From CANLBN01 sp050633525 (GTDB lineage: Bacteria > Pseudomonadota > Gammaproteobacteria > Pseudomonadales > Cellvibrionaceae), in assembly GCA_050633525.1 (NCBI GenBank), contig JBOEGR010000037.1, forward strand, positions 14,754 through 78,753: a stretch of DNA of 64,000 nt, written 5' to 3'. The position numbers and the translations under genes are program-made. A model generated the notes under the pieces. The model saw only the letters and a list, made by a program, of their open reading frames with translations, was not told the DNA's origin and searched no databases. Of this stretch, positions 53,401-61,866 are shown in pieces (the stretch's first letter is position 1; every line of letters starts with the position of its first letter).

Positions 53401-54171
53401 ATGCAAAAAAAATTTACCGATGAAGAACTAACCGCTTATCTTGATGGGGAGTACGAATATACCCGGGCAGATGAAATCAAGAAAGCCTTAGCGCATGATC
53501 AAAATTTAAAAACCAGACTTGAACAACTGTCATTCGGCAAAGAAGACCTTAGAATGGCGTTTGATGATATCTTGGACGTAGCACCAGATTTAGAGCCCAT
53601 CCAAGAACAAGAAGCGCAAGCAAAATCAGCATTTCAAACAAGAAGCAAAATATGGCAACCTTCCTTTGCATCCGCAGCAGCGTTTGCCCTAATTTGTTTT
53701 GGCTTAGGCTTAGGTTCCCATTTTATTTTGCCAAAAGCCGAGGCTTTAAATGGCTGGCAGGCGTATGTTGCTGCGTATCAAGCCTTATATATTAATAGCA
53801 CGCTATCTCATATCGATAACGATAACGAGCAAAAGGCGATAGAGTTACAACGCGTATCCTCAGCTTTGGGAAAAGAGATTGTTTTAGACAATATCAACTC
53901 TCTTCAACAATTAGATTACAAGCGTGCTCAAATACTGGGTTATAAAGGGCAACCGCTTGCTCAACTCACGTTTTTATCATCAACAGATGCCCCGATTGCG
54001 CTATGTATTATACGGTCTCAGTCAACAGCTTTACGCGAAATAAACATGACTGAGTTGGAGGGAATGAGTTCGGCTTCGTGGGAAAAAGAGGGTTACAGCT
54101 ATTTATTAATTGGCGGTAATGATTCGATGCTGATCAAGGATATGGCTAACAAATTTTCGGCTTATCTTTAG
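53401..54171 (+). CDS. Membrane-anchored anti-sigma factor
   Basis: A 256-residue protein, five bases after the ECF gene. The N-terminal DEELTAYLDGEYEYTRADEIKKAL segment is the typical start of anti-sigma domains. One membrane helix (about 95-113, FASAAAFALICFGLGLGSHF) separates a cytosolic N-terminus from a periplasmic C-terminal domain (about 115-256). No zinc-binding HxxxCxxC motif is visible, so it is not a classical ZAS protein. It should hold the sigma factor at the membrane until a periplasmic cue releases it. Confidence 0.88.
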   Translation: MQKKFTDEELTAYLDGEYEYTRADEIKKALAHDQNLKTRLEQLSFGKEDLRMAFDDILDVAPDLEPIQEQEAQAKSAFQTRSKIWQPSFASAAAFALICFGLGLGSHFILPKAEALNGWQAYVAAYQALYINSTLSHIDNDNEQKAIELQRVSSALGKEIVLDNINSLQQLDYKRAQILGYKGQPLAQLTFLSSTDAPIALCIIRSQSTALREINMTELEGMSSASWEKEGYSYLLIGGNDSMLIKDMANKFSAYL

Positions 54172-54256
54172 CAATCAAATAGTAGTAATAGAACATTAGC
54201 AATAAAGATCGACGAGTAAAAACTTTGTTGCTGTAGATAGTTTTTGATGGTTATTT

Positions 54257-55006
54257 TTACTGATTGGGAGGTGGTGTATCGCTAGGCTCTAAGGCCAAGT
54301 GACTCGTGTCAATAGCCTTCGTTTCTGGTTTAACCCTTTCACTCTCTTTTAGCAAATTGCCTTCCTGCTCTGCTAAAGAGAGTGAATCTATATTCACCGT
54401 AGAAGCAATGTTCTTTTTCTTTTCTACCTCTTTCAGCAAAGACTCACCATAAGGCGTTAGCTCCCAATCCAGTACCTCAGCATCTATGATGGCGGCTGGT
54501 GCAGCAACCCGCTCATCATCTTTAATCAGATTACCTTCTTGAGCCATAACTGAAAGGTGATCGGTGTTAACCTCTACGGCCTTTTGAGCTTGCGTGTGTT
54601 TGTTATCAACTAAAATGCTGCCTACTGGCGCTAACTGCCATTCATCATCACTAGATTGGGCACTGGCATTATTATTGTTAGTAGCGTTTCCTGTACTAAC
54701 ATTATTGACTGTTTGATGCTGTTTGTTTTGAACAGCAACCTTTGACGCAGGTGTTTTATCGGCTGTAGTTTCATTTTTGGTTTCGATAGAAACAATAATC
54801 CCGGCTTGCTGTAATATTGTTTTATATTTTTCCGCTTCAGCAAGAGATAATTTTGTTTTTAATGGTACGGGTTTACCCGTAAATAAATTATCTATACGGG
54901 CATCATTGACGTTAAATATTTTTTTTAATTTTTGCTTTACGTCAGGTAAATGTTCACCGAGAACAATGTCACCCCGAAAAATAACCGAGCAAGTATTATC
55001 TGTCAT
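54257..55006 (-). CDS. Cytosolic protein with repeated SLAEQEGNL motifs
   Basis: I do not recognise a named family. The N-terminal domain (about 1-78; CSVIFRGDIVLGEHLPDVKQ, LFTGKPVPLKTKLSLAEAEK) is a compact fold that I have seen at the N-terminus of many uncharacterised proteobacterial proteins. A Gln/Asn-rich linker (about 85-125) follows. The rest contains repeated units: an ELTPYG-like or QLAPVG-like phrase plus HLSVMAQEGNLIKDDERV and SLSLAEQEGNLLKESERV, with a third partial HLALEPSD at the end. No signal peptide or membrane segment is seen. Confidence 0.75.
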   Translation of the reverse strand: MTDNTCSVIFRGDIVLGEHLPDVKQKLKKIFNVNDARIDNLFTGKPVPLKTKLSLAEAEKYKTILQQAGIIVSIETKNETTADKTPASKVAVQNKQHQTVNNVSTGNATNNNNASAQSSDDEWQLAPVGSILVDNKHTQAQKAVEVNTDHLSVMAQEGNLIKDDERVAAPAAIIDAEVLDWELTPYGESLLKEVEKKKNIASTVNIDSLSLAEQEGNLLKESERVKPETKAIDTSHLALEPSDTPPPNQ

Positions 55007-55053
55007 TATTGTCTCCGATTGATTTATCGCTGTTTGCTTTTAGCGCAATTGCC

Positions 55054-55884
55054 TCAACCATCAATATCGTGATTCATATCCAATGAAGGCATTGCCGTTG
55101 ATACACGCCCCACTTGTTTTGCGGGCACTCCGGCAACGGTGGTATGAGCGGCAACATCTTCGAGCACGACGCTACCTGCACCAATCTTTGCACCTGTGCC
55201 AATATCGATGTTACCCAATATTTTAGCGCCTGCACTCAACAAGACTCCTCGACGAATCTTAGGGTGACGATCACAACGATCAGAACCGGAGCCACCTAAT
55301 GTGACGCCATGCAATATTGAGACATCATCCTCTATGACCGACGTTTCACCCACTACTAAACCCGTTGCATGGTCGAGCATAATCCCAGAACCCAACTGTG
55401 CTGCTGGATGTATATCCACATCAAACAACTCAGCAATGCGGTGCTGAAAATATTGAGCCAAGGGCCGCCGCTCTTGCTGCCACAACCAATGTGCAATACG
55501 GTACGACTGAATCGCATGAAAACCTTTAAAGTATAGCAAGGGAATAAGGTACTGATCGCAAGCCGCATCACGAGTGTAGTGAGCTAATAAATCATTCAAC
55601 ATATACTCTGCAAGCATTGGTTCGTGCGAAAAAGCCTCTTGAAAAACCGACTGCACTGTCATGGCGGGTATCGTTTTAGACCCCAATAAACTTGCCAGAT
55701 AAAAACTGATCGACTCTTTAAAGCCTTCATGATTGAGCACATTACTGTGAAAAAAACTGGCCATCACCGGCTGCTCTTGACTGGCAGTTTGCGCCTCTTT
55801 GATAATCTCTCCCCAAATATCGGACTGGCGATTTTTGGCCTGAGAAAGCGAGCTAACAGTAGTCAATACGGAAGGATTCAACAT
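55054..55884 (-). CDS. cysE: Serine O-acetyltransferase
   Basis: CysE acetylates L-serine with acetyl-CoA, the committed step toward cysteine. The 276-residue protein has the N-terminal helical domain (SIWGEI-like DIWGEIIKEAQ) and a C-terminal left-handed beta-helix with DIHPAAQLGSGIMLDHATG (catalytic aspartate/histidine), SILHGVTLGGSG and HPKIRRGVLLSAGAKILGNI. The closing AHTTVAGVPAKQVGR is standard. Length fits the E. coli type. Confidence 0.95.
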   Translation of the reverse strand: MLNPSVLTTVSSLSQAKNRQSDIWGEIIKEAQTASQEQPVMASFFHSNVLNHEGFKESISFYLASLLGSKTIPAMTVQSVFQEAFSHEPMLAEYMLNDLLAHYTRDAACDQYLIPLLYFKGFHAIQSYRIAHWLWQQERRPLAQYFQHRIAELFDVDIHPAAQLGSGIMLDHATGLVVGETSVIEDDVSILHGVTLGGSGSDRCDRHPKIRRGVLLSAGAKILGNIDIGTGAKIGAGSVVLEDVAAHTTVAGVPAKQVGRVSTAMPSLDMNHDIDG

Positions 55885-56021
55885 GGTCTATCTATCAATA
55901 GAGTAAAAAAGAAAAACAAGTCAATAATACATGCTTTACACAAGGCGCGAATACTATTGGCCTCTAGTAAGGACTCACTCTAGTCCAAAACGCAGCTAGG
56001 TGTAAAGCAAACTGTGTCAAT

Positions 56022-56726
56022 TCAGTCTGGCATTAATGAGGGTAAAACATAACGCTCATAAAGGGAATCGAGGTTATCGATAATACATTCTTTTTCTCGT
56101 ATGTCGCTGTTGACGATTAAAGAAGATAATGCAGATAGAGACCACAAGTGTTGAAAGCGTTCTGCGACAGGGCGATAACTCAAATGCCAAGGCTCTGGCG
56201 CAATGCCATTACGATCCTGCTGATAAGGAAAGAAAAAAGCCGGTGCGGCCGCTTGCTCTAAATAAGCATGCAACCATTGAATCATGGGCGCAAAAGGACC
56301 ATCGTCAATATATTCAGCAGGTACCAATTGTAGCTGATACGTATCCGCAACAGCGGCTCGATCATAGATATCCATATCCGTACCCCAATGGTGGCGAGAA
56401 GTACCCGGTAAGGCCGACCATCTCATCACTTTGTGGATGCGCTCTATCGGACTCAGGGAATCAAGTGCTATCGTGTTGCCATCATCATCCAGCACGGGCC
56501 GAGCACCTGACAGCTTGTCATTCCATATTAATCGCTGCCGCTCAAAATCTCGATGTCCACTGGCTAACGCCAATTCAAAACCGCTCTTTTTAGCCGCACC
56601 AACCAACTCTGTCCAAGGTTGAATCACCTCGGCATGCAAAGCCACCTTATCGTTGACGAAAGAGAGATGACTATCATCACAGCCAAGCGCGGTTTCCATT
56701 GAAAAATGGTATATTTTTTCGATCAA
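56022..56726 (-). CDS. M15 family D-alanyl-D-alanine carboxypeptidase
   Basis: A 234-residue zinc peptidase of the VanY/M15B group that trims D-alanine from peptidoglycan stem peptides or crosslinks. Zinc and catalytic residues appear in SRHHWGTDMDIYD (SxHxxGxxxD) and EPWHLSY (glutamate and histidine), with the upstream ASGHRDFERQ block. No signal peptide is visible from this start, so either the protein is cytosolic or it is exported in another way. Confidence 0.92.
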   Translation of the reverse strand: MIEKIYHFSMETALGCDDSHLSFVNDKVALHAEVIQPWTELVGAAKKSGFELALASGHRDFERQRLIWNDKLSGARPVLDDDGNTIALDSLSPIERIHKVMRWSALPGTSRHHWGTDMDIYDRAAVADTYQLQLVPAEYIDDGPFAPMIQWLHAYLEQAAAPAFFFPYQQDRNGIAPEPWHLSYRPVAERFQHLWSLSALSSLIVNSDIREKECIIDNLDSLYERYVLPSLMPD

Positions 56727-56863
56727 AACATGGCTTCTTATTTAAATGAACTACAATAAAATAGAAATAAGACTAATTGCTAAGTGAATAAACTCTTTTC
56801 ACACTTAGACCAAAAATGTATAGTCTTCCTATTAATAAAAATAATAATCTGAGGTTTCGCATA

Positions 56864-57145
56864 ATGGCGTCAAATCACACGATAAGCAAAGACCACAGTG
56901 AATTACTTGATCTAAAGAATCTCGGATCTGCCTCTGTCAATATCTTACATGCCGTTGGCATCAATAGCTATTCAGACCTACAACAAGCCGGCCCTGTTGC
57001 TGTTTATCAACGCATAAAAGAACGTGACATTCATGTCTCCAAAGTCATGCTGTATGCTTTACAGGGTGCACTGACCAATACCCATTGGAATGAGCTAGAG
57101 CCCGACCTAAAACATAAACTATTAGAAGAAGCCGGCGAGAGCTAA
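56864..57145 (+). CDS. TfoX/Sxy C-terminal domain protein
   Basis: A 93-residue protein made of a TfoX C-terminal domain only (LLDLKNLGSASVNILHAVGINSYSDL-type helix-hairpin-helix, then YALQGALTNTHWNELEPDLKHKLL). The start at 56864 has GAGG nine bases before it; an upstream in-frame ATG adds 16 residues but no better site. Full TfoX/Sxy proteins regulate competence with an N-terminal domain that is missing here, so the role may differ. Confidence 0.88.
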   Translation: MASNHTISKDHSELLDLKNLGSASVNILHAVGINSYSDLQQAGPVAVYQRIKERDIHVSKVMLYALQGALTNTHWNELEPDLKHKLLEEAGES

Positions 57146-57309
57146 GACCATTTAGCGCCAGATATCCTCTTTATTTAAGGTGTACTTTTTACGCCTCAGC
57201 ATTGAATTTTCTTTTTTAAGACGCATCATAAGCAATGAGATTGGCAGCCCATCTATTATTTTTGGCTGCACTATTATAATGCACGCCGTCCATTTTTAGA
57301 GGTAAACCC

Positions 57310-58200
57310 ATGTTACGCGTCGGACTTTTCTTATTGACTAACATCGCTGTGCTGATTGTTGCCAGCATTGCTATGCAATTACTAGGGGTAGAACACTACC
57401 TGCAAGACTCTGGGCTCAACTTAAAAAGCCTGTTGATTTTTTGCGCTATCTTTGGATTTAGCGGTTCACTGATATCTCTCTTCATATCCAAATGGATGGC
57501 CAAGCGCTCAACAGGAACCAAGATTATTGAAAACCCGAGCACACCAGAAGAGCGCTGGTTATTTGAAACCACCCGCGAATTGGCCGAAAAAGCTGGTATC
57601 GGCATGCCCGAGGTCGGTATTTTCCCCGCACCTGAGTCCAATGCCTTTGCCACCGGCTGGAACAAAAACAACGCTCTAGTCGCCGTGAGCCAAGGTCTAT
57701 TGCAACGCTTTGATAGGAATGAAGCGCGAGCAGTGATTGCTCACGAAATAGGCCATGTGGCAAATGGAGACATGATTACGCTCAGCCTGATTCAGGGCGT
57801 AGTGAATACCTTCGTCATGTTCTTTGCGCGAATCATTGGCTATACCGTCGATAAAGTCATCTTCAAAAATGAGCGCGGACATGGTATTGGTTTTTATGTT
57901 GTTACCTTTATAGCCGAAATGGTACTAGCTTTCTTGGCCAGCATGATTGTGATGAAATTTTCTCGCTACCGTGAATTTCGAGCAGACCACGCGGGGGCAA
58001 CACTCGCGGATAGAAGCTCCATGATCAGTGCACTCGATCGCCTGTTAAAAGAACAACAAGCACAAGTACCTAGCTCGATGCCTGACACGATGCATGCTTT
58101 TGGTATTAGTGGGGGTTTCAAACAAAATTTTGCCAAGCTGTTTGCGAGCCATCCTCCTCTAGAGGACCGCATCCGTGCCTTGCAACAGAATATGAATTAA
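57310..58200 (+). CDS. htpX: Membrane zinc protease HtpX
   Basis: HtpX degrades misfolded inner-membrane proteins in the envelope stress response. The 296-residue protein has two N-terminal membrane helices (about 5-25 and 38-58), the zinc motif AHEIGHVANGD (about 143-153), a second pair of hydrophobic stretches, and the third zinc ligand in EFRADHAGA. The length is standard. A short spacer leads to the Rieske gene. Confidence 0.96.
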   Translation: MLRVGLFLLTNIAVLIVASIAMQLLGVEHYLQDSGLNLKSLLIFCAIFGFSGSLISLFISKWMAKRSTGTKIIENPSTPEERWLFETTRELAEKAGIGMPEVGIFPAPESNAFATGWNKNNALVAVSQGLLQRFDRNEARAVIAHEIGHVANGDMITLSLIQGVVNTFVMFFARIIGYTVDKVIFKNERGHGIGFYVVTFIAEMVLAFLASMIVMKFSRYREFRADHAGATLADRSSMISALDRLLKEQQAQVPSSMPDTMHAFGISGGFKQNFAKLFASHPPLEDRIRALQQNMN

Positions 58201-58253
58201 GGGTTATAGCTATTTCGACATCAGAAAATGCGGGCCCACTGAGTTCGAAACCA

Positions 58254-58610
58254 TTGGGCCCGAAACCAACGCGTTCGAAACCACTGTGTCATATTGATGA
58301 CATACCCTTAAACGGCAGTAAGGCCTACCGCCACCAAGACCAACTGGTTTTTGGTGTCAAAAACAAAGAAGGGATTTATTTTTATATGAATCAGTGCCCC
58401 CACCTTGGCTTACCCCTAGAGTGGCAGGCAGATCAATTTTTAACGAATGATAAATCCATGATTCAATGCGCCACCCATGGTGCATTGTTTGAACTCGATA
58501 CCGGTGAGTGCGTTCTAGGCCCCTGCCAAGGCGAACACCTTACACCTCTGGATATTTTTATTGAAAATGAGCACGTTTTTGTTCAAGCAACATCCACAAA
58601 AAAGGCCTGA
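58254..58610 (+). CDS. Rieske [2Fe-2S] ferredoxin-like protein
   Basis: A 118-residue soluble Rieske protein. Cluster ligands are in QCPHLGLPLE (C-x-H) and QCATHGALFELDTGECVLGPC (C-x2-H). It resembles the small ferredoxins of the NirD/biphenyl dioxygenase type. The start is unclear: TTG at 58254 lacks a ribosome site. The frame stays open upstream to an ATT at 58212, which has TAAGGG (overlapping the htpX stop) at good distance; no ATG fits. The stop codon lies inside the terminator stem. Confidence 0.85.
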   Translation: MGPKPTRSKPLCHIDDIPLNGSKAYRHQDQLVFGVKNKEGIYFYMNQCPHLGLPLEWQADQFLTNDKSMIQCATHGALFELDTGECVLGPCQGEHLTPLDIFIENEHVFVQATSTKKA

Positions 58611-58627
58611 GTATTCAGGCCTTTTTT
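58598..58627. terminator. Rho-independent terminator after the Rieske gene
   Basis: AAAAAAGGCCTGA and TCAGGCCTTTTTT pair around a GTAT loop; perfect stem with T-run, usable in both directions and shared with the convergent OmpA-like gene. Confidence 0.93.
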
Positions 58628-58647
58628 ATACCTGTTTCAATACACCA

Positions 58648-59295
58648 TTATGTGTTTGGCTGAATTAACAACTCAACGCGGCGGTTTTCTGCACGGCCAG
58701 AAGCACTTGCATTACTGGCAATCGGTCTTGACTCACCATAGCCTACCGTCGCCAAACGGCTTGAACTCACATTTCGGCTTTTTAAGTAATCGCCTACGCT
58801 GTTTGCCCGTCGTACTGACAACTCTTGGTTGTAATTTGCATCACCGGAAGAATCTGTATGGCCAGCGACTTGTAAGCGGGTTTCATTAAACTCATTCAAT
58901 ACCTTCACAACCGAGTTAAGCGTGCCATAGATAGAGCTGCTCAATGAAGCCTGATTCACCGCAAAGGTAATATTATTGGGCATAACAAGCCTGAGGTTAT
59001 CTCCGTCTCTTACCACCTGTACACCTGAACCGACCAACTCAGCGCGTAACTTTCTCTCTTGGGCATCCATATATGCACCCACGCCAGCACCGGCTAGACC
59101 ACAGGCTGCCGCCGCATTACGGGCGCGCTTACTACTCTCCCTCGATCCAATAGCCCCACATACAACTGCGCCGACCAAGCCATAGGTAGTGGCTCGATTC
59201 ACTTTACTATCACCAGTGTAAGCATCCTGTGTTGTACAAGCCGCAAGAACGACAACAGCGCCAAAGGCGGTAATAATGGGCTTTATAATTTGCAT
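58648..59295 (-). CDS. OmpA-like lipoprotein with glycine-zipper segment
   Basis: A 215-residue outer-membrane lipoprotein (lipobox LAAC, cysteine near 20). A glycine/alanine-rich zipper (YGLVGAVVCGAIGS through ACGLAGAGVGAYMDAQ, about 38-78) precedes an OmpA C-terminal domain (about 105-215) with the peptidoglycan-binding pattern VAGHTDSSGDANYNQELSVRRA and the closing GRAENRRVELLI. It likely tethers the outer membrane to murein, like Pal or YiaD. It is a monocistron. Confidence 0.93.
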   Translation of the reverse strand: MQIIKPIITAFGAVVVLAACTTQDAYTGDSKVNRATTYGLVGAVVCGAIGSRESSKRARNAAAACGLAGAGVGAYMDAQERKLRAELVGSGVQVVRDGDNLRLVMPNNITFAVNQASLSSSIYGTLNSVVKVLNEFNETRLQVAGHTDSSGDANYNQELSVRRANSVGDYLKSRNVSSSRLATVGYGESRPIASNASASGRAENRRVELLIQPNT

Positions 59296-59483
59296 AGTTT
59301 CACCTTAATAATTTGATCATTGTTAATACATTACGAACGAACTAATAGCATAGACTGTGAATAGAACTAAAAAGTCATTTTTTATGACTAAATGTATCCA
59401 CTCTTTTTGTAAGGTAAGTACGTGCATTTTTAAGGTTCTAGACTATCCTAAAAGGAAATAACCATTGCAGTTGAGGAGCGCTT

Positions 59484-60308
59484 GTGGATCTCAATAACCT
59501 TATAGCCAACGCACAAAATATGCCCAACATTCCTAAAGTTGTGCAAGAATTAATCGAAAGTTTTAATGCCGACAATGTCGATAGTGAGCAGATCGCCGAC
59601 AAAGTCAGCAAAGATCAGGCAATGACAGCAAAAGTGCTACGTATGGCGAATTCTGCCAAATATGGGGGCCATAGACAAGTAGGTTCAGTCAATGATGCGA
59701 TTGTTCTGCTCGGCTTCAACTCACTCAGAACCTTAGTATTAGCATCCGGTTTAACCGGCGCATTTAAGACACCCGAAGGCTTTGATATTCGCGAGTTCTG
59801 GAAAAAAAGCTTCTCGATTGCCAGCTTGAGTAAATGGTTAGCCAAATTCACACCCGATGTTGATAATGAGGTGGCCTTTACTAGTGGTATGCTTTACGAC
59901 GTGGGTGGCCTACTAACCCATATACTCGTTAATGAACAAGCTTTAGAAATTGATAGAGTCGTTGCCAAAGGCGCAGACCGTATCGAAATGGAATCAAGCC
60001 GGCTTGGCTTCACCTACCCCGAAGCGGGAGCTGAGTTAGCCAATCGCTGGAAATTTCCACAAGAGATTGTAGAAGGTATTCGTCATCAAATAGAACCACA
60101 AGTCAGTGAAGAGGGCTACAAACCGTTAGCGGGCATATTATTTATTGCTCAGTATTTATATGAGAATCAAGCAAGCGACAGCGAAACCTTGATTGCTAAC
60201 TTTCCCTTTGAACACAGTGCCAAATTGAATATAGACAAAGTATCACTCATTGATAACATCGAAGAGATCAAAGAACTGGATGCTGGTATCGACGAATTAC
60301 TCGATTAA
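59484..60308 (+). CDS. HDOD domain signalling protein
   Basis: A 274-residue HDOD-domain protein. The start is GTG at 59484 with a strong GAGGAG site. The domain (about 15-210) shows the NIPKVVQEL start, KVSKDQAMTAKVLRMANSAKYG, and VNDAIVLLGFNSLRTLVLA, which replaces the HD phosphodiesterase residues. HDOD proteins act in two-component and c-di-GMP networks or DNA-damage control without a proven catalytic role. Confidence 0.92.
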   Translation: MDLNNLIANAQNMPNIPKVVQELIESFNADNVDSEQIADKVSKDQAMTAKVLRMANSAKYGGHRQVGSVNDAIVLLGFNSLRTLVLASGLTGAFKTPEGFDIREFWKKSFSIASLSKWLAKFTPDVDNEVAFTSGMLYDVGGLLTHILVNEQALEIDRVVAKGADRIEMESSRLGFTYPEAGAELANRWKFPQEIVEGIRHQIEPQVSEEGYKPLAGILFIAQYLYENQASDSETLIANFPFEHSAKLNIDKVSLIDNIEEIKELDAGIDELLD

Positions 60309-60336
60309 TACTGCCACGAATATAGCTTGATCAACC

Positions 60337-60366
60337 AAAAAGGCCGCTTACATAAGCGGCCTTTTT
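60337..60366. terminator. Rho-independent terminator after the HDOD gene
   Basis: AAAAAGGCCGCTTA and TAAGCGGCCTTTTT pair around a short CA loop; bidirectional, shared with the convergent DoxX-like gene. Confidence 0.93.
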
Positions 60367-60404
60367 GGTGGCAAGGTGAGCCTCAGCTGACACCATTGCT
60401 AGTG

Positions 60405-60827
60405 CTACTTAACCGTTAAAGGCATCGTTGCAGACGGCAAAAAGAGTACATACTTCCCCGCCCCAATATTCAATTGCACAAACGCCATTACCGTAAGAAA
60501 CAATGGGAACTCCCAACCACCCCCTGTATTGGTAAATAACCAGCCATTAGGAAAGTGGGCCCAGGTAGCGCCAAGTAATATAGGGATAACTATTGCCGAA
60601 AAAACACGAGTATATACGCCCGCAATAATCGCTATACCCGCCAATATCTCAGCGATGAAAACAACATAAGCCAACACACCGGGCAAACCAATAGAACTAA
60701 AATAAGCTGCGGTGCCAGGCAAGGTAAAAACAAAGGCCTTCAAATAAAAACTATGGGCTAATAGCACAATACCTAATGCAACTCTTAAAGAGAGCGCTCC
60801 GGTATCGAAAGATAGAAAACGATTCAT
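60405..60827 (-). CDS. DoxX family membrane protein
   Basis: A 140-residue inner-membrane protein of the DoxX/DoxD-like family, with four predicted membrane helices (about 12-30, 43-60, 66-85 and 100-125). I set the start at ATG 60827 (MNRFLSFDTGALSLRVALG) because TGGAGATA lies upstream and the longer frame adds an implausible tail. DoxX proteins are linked to oxidative stress and sulphur compound handling, but the role here is unknown. It is divergent from a LysR gene, probably its regulator. Confidence 0.88.
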   Translation of the reverse strand: MNRFLSFDTGALSLRVALGIVLLAHSFYLKAFVFTLPGTAAYFSSIGLPGVLAYVVFIAEILAGIAIIAGVYTRVFSAIVIPILLGATWAHFPNGWLFTNTGGGWEFPLFLTVMAFVQLNIGAGKYVLFLPSATMPLTVK

Positions 60828-60907
60828 CAGTATATCTCCAGTTAATAAACAAACCACAGTATCCTTTATGCAAATATGAATTATAATTAGCAAAATGAGC
60901 AAAACTT

Positions 60908-60925
60908 CATTGCAAAAATGCAATG
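60908..60925. promoter_or_regulatory. Palindromic LysR-type operator between doxX-like and LysR genes
   Basis: CATTGCA and TGCAATG flank AAAA, a perfect 18-base dyad that includes a T-N11-A LysR box. It lies 34-51 bases before the LysR start and about 80 bases from the DoxX start, the usual place for autoregulated LysR operators. Confidence 0.6.
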
Positions 60926-60961
60926 CTCGCACTCACACTTAACTAAAAAGCAGGAGATATG

Positions 60962-61831
60962 ATGGATTGGAATGCTTTAAAGATATTCTTAGCCATTGTG
61001 AATAAAGGCTCTCTTAGCGGTGCGGCAGCACAATTAGACGTCAACCATTCCACCGTTTTTCGGCGCTTAGGGCAATTTGAAAAAGATATCGGCGGCCGTT
61101 TATTTGAGCGTATCAACAATCAATATCTACTTACCCCAATGGGAGAGGAATTACTCAGTGTCGCAAAGAACATTGAATCTTCCTTCGACGATCTCGAGCG
61201 TAATATTGTTGGTAAAGATATTCAGGCCAAAGGCACGGTGAAAATTACGGCACCAGCCAATATCGCCTCACTCTACTTAAGCCAATACATCCTGGACTTT
61301 AATACACACTACCCCGATATCCATATCGAATTACTCGTAAGTAACCTCGCTTTTAATATGAAAAACCGCCAAGCCGATATTGCCATTAGGGCAACGGCCA
61401 AGCCTCCCGAATACTTAGTCGGACGAGAGGTCTGTAAAGTAGGCTGGGGAATATATGGCAGCCCCGCCTATGAAACACGCTTCGGTTTCCCAAGCACTAT
61501 CAATGAGCTTTCGGACCATAGAATGATTGGTGCTACTGGCGGTATGAGCCACTTATCTGCTTTTATATGGTTAGAAAAACATTATAAAGACAACATCATC
61601 ACACGCTGTGATGACCTTAATGTAATGTGCTCTTTTGCAGAAGTGGGACATTGTTTAGCGATATTGCCCAACGATCAAGTTGGACCAACCATTAAAAAAA
61701 TTCTACCCTTTACACCCGAAAGACCTAGCAATATCTGGTTGCTCACACATCCAGATTTAAGGAAAGTTGAAAGAATTAAACTTGTTATGGAATACTTAAC
61801 TCAAGCATTTTCGAAGGAACAGTTTCAATAG
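60962..61831 (+). CDS. LysR-family transcriptional regulator
   Basis: A 289-residue LysR regulator. The winged helix-turn-helix (MDWNALKIFLAIVNKGSLSGAAAQLDVNHSTVFRRLGQFE) occupies about 1-62; an effector-binding domain (about 90-285) follows. I preferred ATG 60962 over 60959 because AGGAG sits five bases before it. It most resembles regulators that control divergent quinone- or stress-related genes. The effector is unknown. Confidence 0.93.
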   Translation: MDWNALKIFLAIVNKGSLSGAAAQLDVNHSTVFRRLGQFEKDIGGRLFERINNQYLLTPMGEELLSVAKNIESSFDDLERNIVGKDIQAKGTVKITAPANIASLYLSQYILDFNTHYPDIHIELLVSNLAFNMKNRQADIAIRATAKPPEYLVGREVCKVGWGIYGSPAYETRFGFPSTINELSDHRMIGATGGMSHLSAFIWLEKHYKDNIITRCDDLNVMCSFAEVGHCLAILPNDQVGPTIKKILPFTPERPSNIWLLTHPDLRKVERIKLVMEYLTQAFSKEQFQ

Positions 61832-61835
61832 GGTC
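61823..61835 (+). repeat. Partial REP-like copy
   Basis: TTCAATAGGGTCA matches the left half of the 25-bp element and lies five bases before the full copy at 61841; probably a remnant of a tandem pair. Confidence 0.7.
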
Positions 61836-61840
61836 ACAGT

Positions 61841-61865
61841 TTCAATAGGGTCAGACTCGATTGAA
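61841..61865 (+). repeat. REP-like repeat, left border of the RAYT element
   Basis: A full 25-base copy: TTCAATAGGGTC then AGACTCGATTGAA. The ends TTCAAT/ATTGAA and inner GTC/GAC pair, so it is an imperfect palindrome. Together with the next bases it makes CTCGATTGA-AA-TCAATCGAG, a perfect 9-base-arm hairpin (61856-61875) containing the transposase stop codon. Confidence 0.88.
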
Positions 61866-61866
61866 A

